DNA from: Desulfobacteraceae bacterium
GTDB lineage: Bacteria; Desulfobacterota; Desulfobacteria; Desulfobacterales; SG8-13
Reading direction: 5' to 3'
Assembly: GCA_029287875.1 (NCBI GenBank)
Contig: JARFQH010000319.1
Coordinates: 1 to 5,677, forward strand
DNA: 5,677 nucleotides
Shown here: in pieces, positions 1 through 5,143 of the stretch
Layout of the letters: the number at the start of each line of letters is the position of its first letter
Numbering within the stretch: the stretch's first letter is position 1
Notes under the pieces: generated by a model
The model's database searches: none
Seen by the model: the letters and a program-made list of their open reading frames with translations, nothing else
What the model was told of the DNA's origin: nothing
Translations under genes and position numbers: made by a program

Positions 1-388
1 CCAGTTCGGTCAAAAGCGCCGCCAGGGTCCAGTTTTCCGATACCGGCGTCACCGTGGCCCAAAGCTGGCGCGGAAGCCCGGCCTGGCGAAAGGCGCTCAT
101 GAGGGTGTGAACTTCGCTTTGCAGGAATCCGGACATGATAATCGCCCGGTGCATGGTCGAGGAATGCCCCATCCCCGAGCGGTCCTCTGCAGAGAGCACC
201 TCTTTAAGTGTTTTTGTCGAATCCTTCTCCACGGCAAAGATAAGCGGCCGGTCGTTGAAACCGATTTGATCCAGGGCATCCGCCAGCGGCACGTGTTCTG
301 CGGGGGAAAACCCGCAAACCACCAACCCCTTTGGACCATACATCCGCTTCTCTGATGATGCCATTTTATGGAAAGTGCCTTCGTTCAT
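1..388 (-). CDS. DUF3783-family protein, 3' end outside window
   Basis: This minus-strand reading frame stays open to the window edge, giving 129 residues from an ATG at 388. A purine-rich GAGGTGAGG lies about 8 nt upstream of that ATG and supports the start. Met9 and Met16 are alternative starts. After a variable N-terminus there is a beta-strand (GLVVCGF, residues 21-27), then a conserved-looking core LSAEDRSGMGHSSTM at 65-79, then RAIIMSGF at 81-88. It ends in LWATVTPVSENWTLAALLTEL-type sequence (109-129). The last 50 or so residues match my memory of DUF3783, a domain of unknown function. No catalytic motif is recognisable and no membrane segment or signal peptide is seen. The two other open frames across this stretch, one per strand, lack such motifs and look like shadows. 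The gene diverges from the CBS-domain gene across a 320-bp gap, and nothing in the context reveals its role. Recognition as DUF3783 is from memory of the family and fairly confident; function is unknown. Confidence 0.75.
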   Translation of the reverse strand, partial: MNEGTFHKMASSEKRMYGPKGLVVCGFSPAEHVPLADALDQIGFNDRPLIFAVEKDSTKTLKEVLSAEDRSGMGHSSTMHRAIIMSGFLQSEVHTLMSAFRQAGLPRQLWATVTPVSENWTLAALLTEL

Positions 389-708
389 ACCGAGTCCTCA
401 CCTCTCACGACGGTTAAACCAGGAGTAACGGCCGATGGTAGCAGCCGCTCTCTATTGGTGTATAATTAAGCCGTATTCTGTCGAGCACGCTTTCACATTG
501 ATCCCGCGATACGGTTTGTGTATGATGCCACTGTTGACGGAGTATAAAAAATTTCCATTCATAAACGGCATTTTTCGATCCGGAGCAACGTTCTTGCTCT
601 TTGCAATTCTCGGTCACACCCTGGCATGACGGATACGCCTTGGACGGGACCAAAATCTAACATTTACGGACAGTCACTGACTATCTTATCGAAGCGCAGG
701 AGGGGACA
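389..708. other. divergent intergenic region, no convincing gene
   Basis: This 320-bp gap separates the minus-strand DUF3783 gene from the plus-strand CBS gene, so promoters for both should lie here. It is more AT-rich than the flanking genes. A perfect TATAAT occurs on the plus strand at 461-466, but no matching -35 box lies about 17 nt upstream. TTGACG at 534-539 resembles a -35 box but has no good -10 box at the right distance. A 64-codon frame (435-629, plus) preceded by AGGAG at 421-425 exists, but its product resembles nothing I know. No terminator, RNA gene or repeat stands out. No promoter can be called with confidence. Confidence 0.5.
698..703 (+). promoter_or_regulatory. ribosome binding site of the CBS-domain gene
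   Basis: A perfect AGGAGG lies 5 nt before the ATG at 709. It fixes the start of the CBS-domain gene and suggests efficient translation. Confidence 0.8.
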
Positions 709-1173
709 ATGATCACCGTCAGAGATATTATGACCAAAGACCTGATTACCGTCACTCCGGACATGAATATTTCCAAAGCGGCCAAGATCCTACTCGAAAA
801 CCGGATCAACGGAGCACCGGTGGTGGACGACAACGGCAGCCTGGTAGGCATCCTCTGCCAGAGCGACTTGATCGCCCAGCAGAAAAAACTGCCGATACCG
901 ACCCTTTTCACCTTGCTGGACGGCATCATTCAGCTCACCTCCAATAAACAGATCGAAAAGCAGATCCGCAAGATCGCCGCCTTATCGGTTTCGGAGGCCA
1001 TGACGCCCAAGGTTGTCAGCGTTCATCCGGACACTGAGATCGAAACCGTCGCGGCCTTGATGGTCGACAGCAATTTTCACACTCTTCCGGTGGTGGAAGG
1101 ATCCCGCCTGGTGGGCGTCATCGGCAAAGAGGACGTTCTGCGCACCCTTCTGCCCCCGATAGAAGGCAACTGA
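709..1173 (+). CDS. tandem CBS-domain protein
   Basis: The 154-residue protein consists almost entirely of two CBS motifs, which usually fold together as a Bateman module that senses adenine nucleotides or related ligands. CBS1 spans about residues 1-56 (VRDIMTKDLITV, then INGAPVVDDNGSLVGILCQSDL). CBS2 spans about 93-147 (VSEAMTPKVVSV, then HTLPVVEGSRLVGVIGKEDVL). A 36-residue linker rich in Leu, Ile and Lys separates them. No signal peptide, membrane segment or fused effector domain is present, so it is a stand-alone cytoplasmic CBS pair of typical length. Such proteins act as ligand-dependent regulators of partner proteins; the partner and ligand cannot be read from the sequence. The ATG at 709 follows an ideal Shine-Dalgarno site. 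The downstream neighbour is convergent, so the gene is probably transcribed alone. Family assignment is very secure; the specific role is unknown. Confidence 0.93.
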   Translation: MITVRDIMTKDLITVTPDMNISKAAKILLENRINGAPVVDDNGSLVGILCQSDLIAQQKKLPIPTLFTLLDGIIQLTSNKQIEKQIRKIAALSVSEAMTPKVVSVHPDTEIETVAALMVDSNFHTLPVVEGSRLVGVIGKEDVLRTLLPPIEGN

Positions 1174-1217
1174 TATCCTCATTTTCGTACAAGCGGTTAT
1201 GCAGTATGCGGCCGTCG

Positions 1218-2000
1218 TCACTTCACCAACCTCAACCGATACGTCTTCTGCAGCTTTTCCCAGAGTTTTTTGACGATCAACGGTCCGGCCTCGTCCTGAT
1301 GCAACTGCGGATCTTTTGCAACCGTTCTACACGACGCCAAAAGTGCCGTGTTGTCATTCCAAAGCCCAAAATCATCGCGCATGTGGGTCATGAATGTCGG
1401 GTACAAGGGCAGAATGTCTTCTTTGGCCATGTTGCCAATTTTTGTGCGTTCCTTGAACGGCAAATCGGCAATGAGTCGGTTCACGGCATCATCGAGCGTT
1501 TGAGGCCGTTCTGAAGGATGCCGCATCCGCCGTATCTTGAGCAGTAAAACCGCATTGTTCAGGACCCCGAATACGCTGTCGTAAAGATCCGGATTCTCAC
1601 TGGCTCTCGATCCGGCCACGTTCAAAACCGCAATGTGATTTTCCACGATCCAGTTGACGATCGCATATAAAACATCGTCACCGCGAAGCACGTCGAGATC
1701 GATGTGAAGATAGGGTTTTCGATTCTTGAGGGCGTATTCCCTGGTCAATCTTGACCCGCCTTTCAGCTCGCCGTGCGTAATGATCAGCGTACCGTCGGAA
1801 TCGGCCACATTCGCTTCGGTCCTGGCCGGATAACTCTCGGTTGGCATTTCCTTGAGCTGATAGTGCGCGGGCACCGGTCCGTCCTCGGCCTTTCGACTCT
1901 TTGGCACCCAGCCGCCATGCGGAATATGCAGGTTGATGGCGACGTCAAGGGCCGCGCGGTCGGCTCCGGTCTGTCCACCGGATATGATTTTCTTGATCAT
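1218..2000 (-). CDS. SLOG/YpsA-type putative molybdenum carrier with extra C-terminal domain
   Basis: The ATG at 2000 gives 260 residues beginning MIKKIISGGQTGADRAALD. The frame is open 41 codons further upstream, but that extension is unlike the family, and the glycine-rich nucleotide-binding loop of this fold normally sits right at the N-terminus. Residues 1-155 look like the cpYpsA/'putative molybdenum carrier' branch of the SLOG superfamily: SGGQTGADRAALD (7-19), GGWVPKSRKAEDGPVP (29-44), ARTEANVADSDGTLIITHG (59-77) and LNVAGSRAS (126-133). Known relatives have a Rossmann-like fold that binds a nucleotide or cofactor; one algal member is reported to bind molybdenum cofactor, but most have no proven role. 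Residues about 160-255 form a second module (PQTLDDAVNRLIADLP, HMRDDFGLWNDNTALLASC, a His/Asp-rich turn, KKLWEKLQ) that may belong to DUF6794; that name is tentative. It is soluble with no signal peptide. The upstream Shine-Dalgarno site is weak (AGGGAAAG-like). The gene converges on the CBS gene across a 44-bp gap that shows no clear terminator. Confidence 0.85.
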   Translation of the reverse strand: MIKKIISGGQTGADRAALDVAINLHIPHGGWVPKSRKAEDGPVPAHYQLKEMPTESYPARTEANVADSDGTLIITHGELKGGSRLTREYALKNRKPYLHIDLDVLRGDDVLYAIVNWIVENHIAVLNVAGSRASENPDLYDSVFGVLNNAVLLLKIRRMRHPSERPQTLDDAVNRLIADLPFKERTKIGNMAKEDILPLYPTFMTHMRDDFGLWNDNTALLASCRTVAKDPQLHQDEAGPLIVKKLWEKLQKTYRLRLVK

Positions 2001-2264
2001 GGCGCTTTCTTTCCCTGTTACGCCCGTTTCACTTTTTCCAATCCAGACACTTAATGCGCTCAATCCGTCTTGATTTTTAAAGTTTGAGCCTTTTCGGGAT
2101 TGCCGTTCTACGGCAACCGCCACAATCCCTCAAATCTGATTTACTTAAACCAATCCGAAGAATTTTGCAAAGCCGGCTGGGAAACATCATCGCGAGATCG
2201 ATTCTACTGTGGTTATACACGAATCTATCGTGAACATCGACGAATGGAAACCCTTCGCTGCAGC
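2001..2264. other. divergent intergenic region before the thiamin operon
   Basis: From 2001 to the riboswitch there are about 300 bp without a believable gene. This space should hold the minus-strand promoter of the SLOG gene; no good -35/-10 pair is visible for it. A hairpin-forming inverted repeat (TTGCCGT, 3-nt loop, ACGGCAA; 2100-2116) sits inside a wider set of inverted repeats at 2083-2134. An open frame at 2100-2285 on the plus strand has no Shine-Dalgarno site and unremarkable composition, so I do not treat it as a gene. Confidence 0.5.
2083..2134. repeat. nested inverted repeats
   Basis: TTTGAG (2083-2088) is complementary to CTCAAA (2129-2134). GGGATT (2096-2101) is complementary to AATCCC (2124-2129). 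TTGCCGT (2100-2106) forms a perfect 7-bp hairpin with ACGGCAA (2110-2116) around a TCT loop. These pairings partly share bases and so are alternatives. No T-run follows on either strand, so it is not a standard terminator. It lies about 80-130 bp upstream of the SLOG start and could be an operator or a chance structure. Confidence 0.4.
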
Positions 2265-2293
2265 TTGACTTCCCTGATGGCTTGAATTAGATA
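2265..2293 (+). promoter_or_regulatory. candidate sigma70-like promoter of the thiW operon
   Basis: TTGACT (2265-2270, five of six matches to the -35 consensus) is followed after 17 nt by TAGATA (2288-2293, a weak -10 box). Initiation would then be near 2300, just before the first paired bases of the TPP aptamer, where a riboswitch leader should begin. A TATAAG at 2307-2312 matches a -10 box better, but it would start transcription inside the aptamer and remove its 5' strand, so I prefer the upstream pair. This is inference from two short motifs and position. Confidence 0.4.
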
Positions 2294-2305
2294 TGGTACG
2301 GGAAA

Positions 2306-2398
2306 TTATAAGCTCGGGGTGGCGAAAACGCCTGAGATCATACCCGTTGAACCTGATCTGGGTAATGCCAGCGAAGGGAACGATGTGATAGCTTTTAT
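2306..2398 (+). ncRNA. TPP riboswitch (THI element) aptamer
   Basis: The conserved thi-box core is plain: CTCGGGGT (2313-2320), CTGAGA (2332-2337), TACCCG (2341-2346) and ACCTGATCTGGGTAATGCCA continuing to AGCGAAGGGAA (2351-2380). P2 forms from CGGG (2315-2318) with CCCG (2343-2346). P3 is a minimal perfect stem, GGCG-AAAA-CGCC (2321-2332). P4 uses CCT (2352-2354) with AGG (2375-2377), and P5 uses CTGG (2358-2361) with CCAG (2368-2371). The CTGAGA loop binds the pyrimidine ring and the P4/P5 arm binds the pyrophosphate. P1 is not canonical: the best 3' partner of AAGCT (2310-2314) is AGCTT (2390-2394), about nine bases further out than usual. It lies in the leader of thiW, followed by a terminator, so it should switch the whole ECF transporter operon off when TPP is plentiful. 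Identity is certain; the outer boundaries are approximate. Confidence 0.97.
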
Positions 2399-2415
2399 GG
2401 TGTGAGAAGTTACAG

Positions 2416-2450
2416 AGGCCGTTTCCGCTGGGATCGGCCTTTATTATTTT
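2416..2450 (+). terminator. intrinsic terminator, expression platform of the TPP riboswitch
   Basis: AGGCCG (2416-2421) pairs perfectly with CGGCCT (2435-2440). Inside, TCC (2424-2426) pairs with GGA (2431-2433) around a GCTG loop. The run TTTATTATTTT (2440-2450) follows at once. It lies between the aptamer and the thiW ATG, as expected for transcription attenuation. CGCTGG in its upper stem and loop (2426-2431) is complementary to CCAGCG of the aptamer (2368-2373), which offers a mutually exclusive anti-terminator. Confidence 0.85.
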
Positions 2451-2476
2451 CCCGGATTCACAATCAACAATCAAAA

Positions 2477-2481
2477 AAGGA
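2477..2481 (+). promoter_or_regulatory. ribosome binding site of thiW
   Basis: AAGGA lies 7 nt before the ATG at 2489 and downstream of the attenuator. It selects this ATG over an in-frame upstream start at 2402, which would lie inside the riboswitch leader before the terminator and add 29 non-family residues. Confidence 0.75.
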
Positions 2482-2488
2482 ATCCCCC

Positions 2489-2980
2489 ATGAAGACCAGA
2501 GATGTCGCCCGCGCCGCCATCCTTGTGGCCGTCGCCGTGGCCCTGTCGCCGTTTTTCATTCCCGTGGGTATTACCAAATGTTTCCCCGCCCAGCATATGA
2601 TCAACGTCATTGCGGCCGTCATGCTCGGACCGACTTACGCCATCTGCATCGCCTTTATCGCCGCGGTTCTGCGAAACCTATTGGGTCTCGGCACCCTGCT
2701 GGCTTTTCCGGGCGGTATGATAGGAGCCTTGCTGGCCGGTCTGGCATACCAGGCTTTTAAAAACATGTACCTGGCAGGACTGGGGGAGGTCATCGGAACC
2801 GGACTGTTCGGTGCAATGGCCAGCGCCTGGCTGATAGGACCCGTTTTGATGGGAAAATCGATGGCCCTCGGCACCCTGATTGTCGCGTTCAGCGTCAGCA
2901 CACTCGGGGGGACGGCTCTCGGGCTCATCGTTTTGAATATACTGCGCCGGGGGGGGATTTGGCAGCCTACGTCGAACTGA
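2489..2980 (+). CDS. thiW: ECF transporter S component ThiW
   Basis: ThiW is the substrate-binding membrane subunit of an energy-coupling-factor (ECF) importer. Its family is predicted from genomic context to bring in the thiazole moiety of thiamin (hydroxyethylthiazole). The 163-residue protein is almost wholly hydrophobic, with about five or six membrane segments (roughly 7-27, 37-58, 66-90, 98-120 and 124-152). Segment 1 carries small-residue AxxxA spacing (Ala10, Ala14, Ala18), which S components use to dock on EcfT. FPAQHMINVIAAVMLGP (32-48) and the glycine-rich FPGGMIGALLAGL (73-85) are ThiW hallmarks. A short basic tail (ILRRGGIWQPTSN) is cytoplasmic. It is first in the operon, directly behind the TPP riboswitch, which supports the thiamin link independently of sequence similarity. 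Its last 22 nt overlap the start of the ATPase gene, so the two are probably translationally coupled. Substrate identity is inference; it could instead carry a related thiazole or thiamin itself. Confidence 0.93.
   Translation: MKTRDVARAAILVAVAVALSPFFIPVGITKCFPAQHMINVIAAVMLGPTYAICIAFIAAVLRNLLGLGTLLAFPGGMIGALLAGLAYQAFKNMYLAGLGEVIGTGLFGAMASAWLIGPVLMGKSMALGTLIVAFSVSTLGGTALGLIVLNILRRGGIWQPTSN
2949..2956 (+). other. eight-G run at the thiW/ecfA junction
   Basis: Eight consecutive G residues span the end of thiW. In the thiW frame they read CGG GGG GGG, so G-GGG-GGG (2950-2956) fits the X-XXY-YYZ pattern of a -1 slippery site. The same G-rich stretch precedes the TTG start of ecfA at 2959 and may serve as its Shine-Dalgarno sequence. 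Confidence 0.6.
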
Positions 2981-4455
2981 ATCGGGTAAGCTACCGGTAC
3001 CCCGGTGCCACCCGGACACTCAAAGAAATCGACTTGACCATCCCGGCCGGTGAGTCTACAGCCGTTTTCGGTGCCAGCGGATCGGGAAAATCGACCCTTG
3101 CATACCTTTTCAACGGTCTCATCCCACACTTTTTTGGTGGTCTGCTGGAAGGCACGGTCGTCGTCGCCGGAAACCCCACCAGGAATACGATGGTGAGCGA
3201 ACTGTTTTCCCACGTCGGGCTGGTCCTCCAAAACACGGATGCCCAGCTGTTCAATGCGACGGTGGAAGATGACGTCGCCTTCGGCTTGGAAAGCCTCGGA
3301 TATCCCGCTATAGACATCCGAAAGCGCACCCACCGCATATCGGATGCGCTGGGGATTACCCATTTGCTCCACCGCTCGCCTGAAACGCTTTCCGGCGGCG
3401 AAAAGCGCCTGGCGGCCATCGCCACGGTGCTCTGCCTCGACCCGGCGCTGCTCGTTTTAGACGAACCGTTTGCCGGTTTAGATCACAGGGGAACCCGGAT
3501 CGTGAGTGACTTGTTGCGACAGATTCAGCGGCACGGGAAAAATCTGATTCTCATCGAGCACCGCACCAAACCATTTTTCACGGAGGCCGATCGCTGCATC
3601 ATCATCGACCAGGGTGCCGTTAGCTTTGACGGAAAGCCGGCCGAGGCATCCGGCGTTCTTTTGGATTCGCACCTCATGCCTCGCTATCCCGAGCGGAGCA
3701 TCCGCACACGCTCCCGGTCCGACGAACCCGTTCTTGTCATCAAAGACCTTTCCTGCCGAATCGAAGGCCGGGATGTCCTCAATGACATTTCGCTCAGCCT
3801 CACTCGCGGCGAGGCCGTGGCGATTGTTGGTGAAAACGGTGCGGGCAAGACCACTCTGATAAAACATTTCAACGGTCTGTACCAACCCACGACCGGCGAA
3901 GTTTCCTTTAAGGGAAGATGCATTCGAAGCCTCCATCCATCGGCAAGGGCGGTCGCCGTGGGCGTGTGCTTTCAAAATCCCAACGACCAGTTTTTCGAAG
4001 CCGATGTGCGCAAGGAAATTCTGGCCGGTCCGAAACGATTGGGAAAATACGACCGGAAGTGGTTTGAACAGATCTGTGACACGTTGTGCCTTCACCTGCT
4101 CCTCGACCGGTCCCCCTACCGGCTGAGCGAGGGAGAAAAACGGCGCGTGGCCCTGGCCTCGATTCTGGTAATGCGCCCCGAAGTCCTGGTACTGGATGAA
4201 CCGACCGCCGGACAAGACGGACGCTTCAAGGAGATCCTGGTCCATATATGTGAATCCATTTCGGCGATGGGCACCGCCATGGTGGTGGTCACCCATGATC
4301 TCGATTTTGCCCGCGCTTCGGCAGACCGGTGGGTCGTCATGCATGCCGGCCGGATAGCAGGGGACGGCGCGCCTGAAGAAATGCGTCAAAAGCACCTTTC
4401 CATCCTCGATAATGCCACCGATAGACCGCCCCGGTCTGTCGCCGGTTGCGTATAA
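2959..4455 (+). CDS. ecfA: ECF transporter fused double ATPase (EcfA-EcfA')
   Basis: This 498-residue protein carries two complete ABC ATPase domains in one chain; it hydrolyses ATP on the cytoplasmic face to drive the ThiW/EcfT importer. Domain 1 (about 4-230) has Walker A GASGSGKST (38-46), Q-loop Gln91 in VLQNTDAQLF, signature LSGGEKR (144-150), Walker B LLVLDE with Glu169, and His201. Domain 2 (about 257-475) has Walker A GENGAGKTT (291-299), Gln339 in CFQNPNDQFF, a variant signature LSEGEKR (389-395), Walker B VLVLDE with Glu414, and His446. All catalytic residues are present in both halves. QNxxxQ(L/F)F in both Q-loops is typical of ECF ATPases. The start is a TTG; no ATG or GTG lies nearby in frame, and the first beta-strand (YVELNRVSYRYP) must be included. 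It overlaps thiW by 22 nt, with a G-rich stretch as the only possible ribosome site. ecfT follows 22 nt downstream. Many ECF systems encode the two ATPases separately; fusion is a known variant. Family is certain, start codon moderately so. Confidence 0.94.
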   Translation: MAAYVELNRVSYRYPGATRTLKEIDLTIPAGESTAVFGASGSGKSTLAYLFNGLIPHFFGGLLEGTVVVAGNPTRNTMVSELFSHVGLVLQNTDAQLFNATVEDDVAFGLESLGYPAIDIRKRTHRISDALGITHLLHRSPETLSGGEKRLAAIATVLCLDPALLVLDEPFAGLDHRGTRIVSDLLRQIQRHGKNLILIEHRTKPFFTEADRCIIIDQGAVSFDGKPAEASGVLLDSHLMPRYPERSIRTRSRSDEPVLVIKDLSCRIEGRDVLNDISLSLTRGEAVAIVGENGAGKTTLIKHFNGLYQPTTGEVSFKGRCIRSLHPSARAVAVGVCFQNPNDQFFEADVRKEILAGPKRLGKYDRKWFEQICDTLCLHLLLDRSPYRLSEGEKRRVALASILVMRPEVLVLDEPTAGQDGRFKEILVHICESISAMGTAMVVVTHDLDFARASADRWVVMHAGRIAGDGAPEEMRQKHLSILDNATDRPPRSVAGCV

Positions 4456-4477
4456 ACCGATAGAATCCGGTTGGATC

Positions 4478-5143
4478 ATGGCAAATCTCGACCCCAGAAC
4501 AAGACTGGCTTTTCTGGCCGCAGCCGTCGGGGCGGTGCTGGTGACGCGTCGTCCGGAAACCCTGGCCGCCGAAAGCCTTTTGCTGCTTGGCGGCGTCGTC
4601 TTGTTGAAAGCCGATCGCCGCCTCGGTCATCTCCGGCATCTCTTCGGCCCCATGATCGCTCTGGTGTTTGTGACCGGTCTCGTTTTCTTCGACCTGCAAA
4701 CGGCACTCACGTTGGCGGCACGGCTGTTCAACCTTTTGGCCGTTTCCTTTGTCTGCTTTCAGACCATCGATCCGGAAGAGATGGCCGGCGCTTTGCAAAA
4801 ACTCGGTATCCCCTTCGGTCTCGTCTTCATTCTGTCCGCCGGTTTGCGCTACGTGCCGCTGATCGGACGCAAGATCCGTAATATATTAGACGCTCAGCAG
4901 GCCCGCGGAATCGATCTGAGGCCGAGAATCAAGAACATTTCCAATTTCGCGGCACTTCTGACGCCCCTGGTGGTGCAAGCGTTCGTACTTTCCGACGAAC
5001 TGGCTCTGGCCATGGAATCACGCGGTTTCGGGTGTAAGAACCGTTCTTCACGCAGGACCTATTCTCTCCGGCCGATCGACTACATCCTAATGGGAGCGTC
5101 TTTAGGCGGGCTTTGCCTGCTTGCCTGGTGGGAAAGGGGCTAG
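4478..5143 (+). CDS. ecfT: ECF transporter transmembrane coupling protein EcfT
   Basis: EcfT links the membrane S component to the two ATPase domains. The product is 221 residues. It opens with the family-typical LDPRTRL (4-10), has hydrophobic segments at about 11-23, 30-44, 57-72, 77-95 and 203-217, and a cytoplasmic helical region at 98-185. That region contains both short Arg motifs that contact the ATPases: ARG at 142-144 (in AQQARGID) and SRG at 181-183 (in AMESRGFG). LRYVPLIGRKI (123-133) is also characteristic. The ATG at 4478 puts the LDPR motif at the N-terminus; an in-frame ATG at 4412 would add 22 residues overlapping ecfA and is less likely. The upstream Shine-Dalgarno site is weak (GGTTGGA). 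Lying 22 nt after ecfA, it completes a dedicated three-gene S-AA'-T operon under one TPP riboswitch. Its last 42 nt overlap thiE tail to tail. The family is secure; specificity for ThiW is inferred from the operon. Confidence 0.93.
   Translation: MANLDPRTRLAFLAAAVGAVLVTRRPETLAAESLLLLGGVVLLKADRRLGHLRHLFGPMIALVFVTGLVFFDLQTALTLAARLFNLLAVSFVCFQTIDPEEMAGALQKLGIPFGLVFILSAGLRYVPLIGRKIRNILDAQQARGIDLRPRIKNISNFAALLTPLVVQAFVLSDELALAMESRGFGCKNRSSRRTYSLRPIDYILMGASLGGLCLLAWWERG

Noticed and set aside
389..395. Thought of a damaged mobile element or horizontal island within the window
   Set aside because: No transposase or integrase fragment, terminal repeat, tRNA target or sharp composition break is visible anywhere in the 5.7 kb.
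525..575. Possible terminator from ATGCC (525-529) and GGCAT (567-571) followed by T residues
   Set aside because: The stem is only 5 bp with a loop of about 37 nt, and no plus-strand gene ends just upstream.
435..629. 64-codon plus-strand frame in the gap before the CBS gene, with AGGAG 9 nt upstream
   Set aside because: The product is unlike any family I know and has no clear hydrophobic-segment pattern of a small membrane protein. The frame lies where promoters are expected. The AGGAG alone is not enough.
2001..2123. 41-codon N-terminal extension of the SLOG protein from an alternative start at 2123
   Set aside because: The extension has no family-like sequence. The SGGQTGADR loop normally sits at the very N-terminus, so the ATG at 2000 is preferred.
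2402..2488. 29-codon N-terminal extension of ThiW from the start at 2402
   Set aside because: It lies in the riboswitch leader across the terminator, and a good ribosome site precedes the ATG at 2489.
2635..3372. 245-codon minus-strand frame opposite thiW and the start of the ATPase gene
   Set aside because: It overlaps two clearly identified genes on the other strand and has no recognisable motif.
4132..4152. Degenerate signature (LSEGE in place of LSGGQ) in the second ATPase domain as a sign of a dead site
   Set aside because: Walker A, Walker B Glu, Q-loop and His are all intact, and Gly-to-Glu or similar changes at this position occur in working ABC ATPases.
3478..4479. Long (333-codon) minus-strand open frame opposite the ATPase gene
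   Set aside because: It is antisense to a plainly conserved double ABC ATPase and its translation shows no domain. It is a shadow caused by GC-rich codon use.
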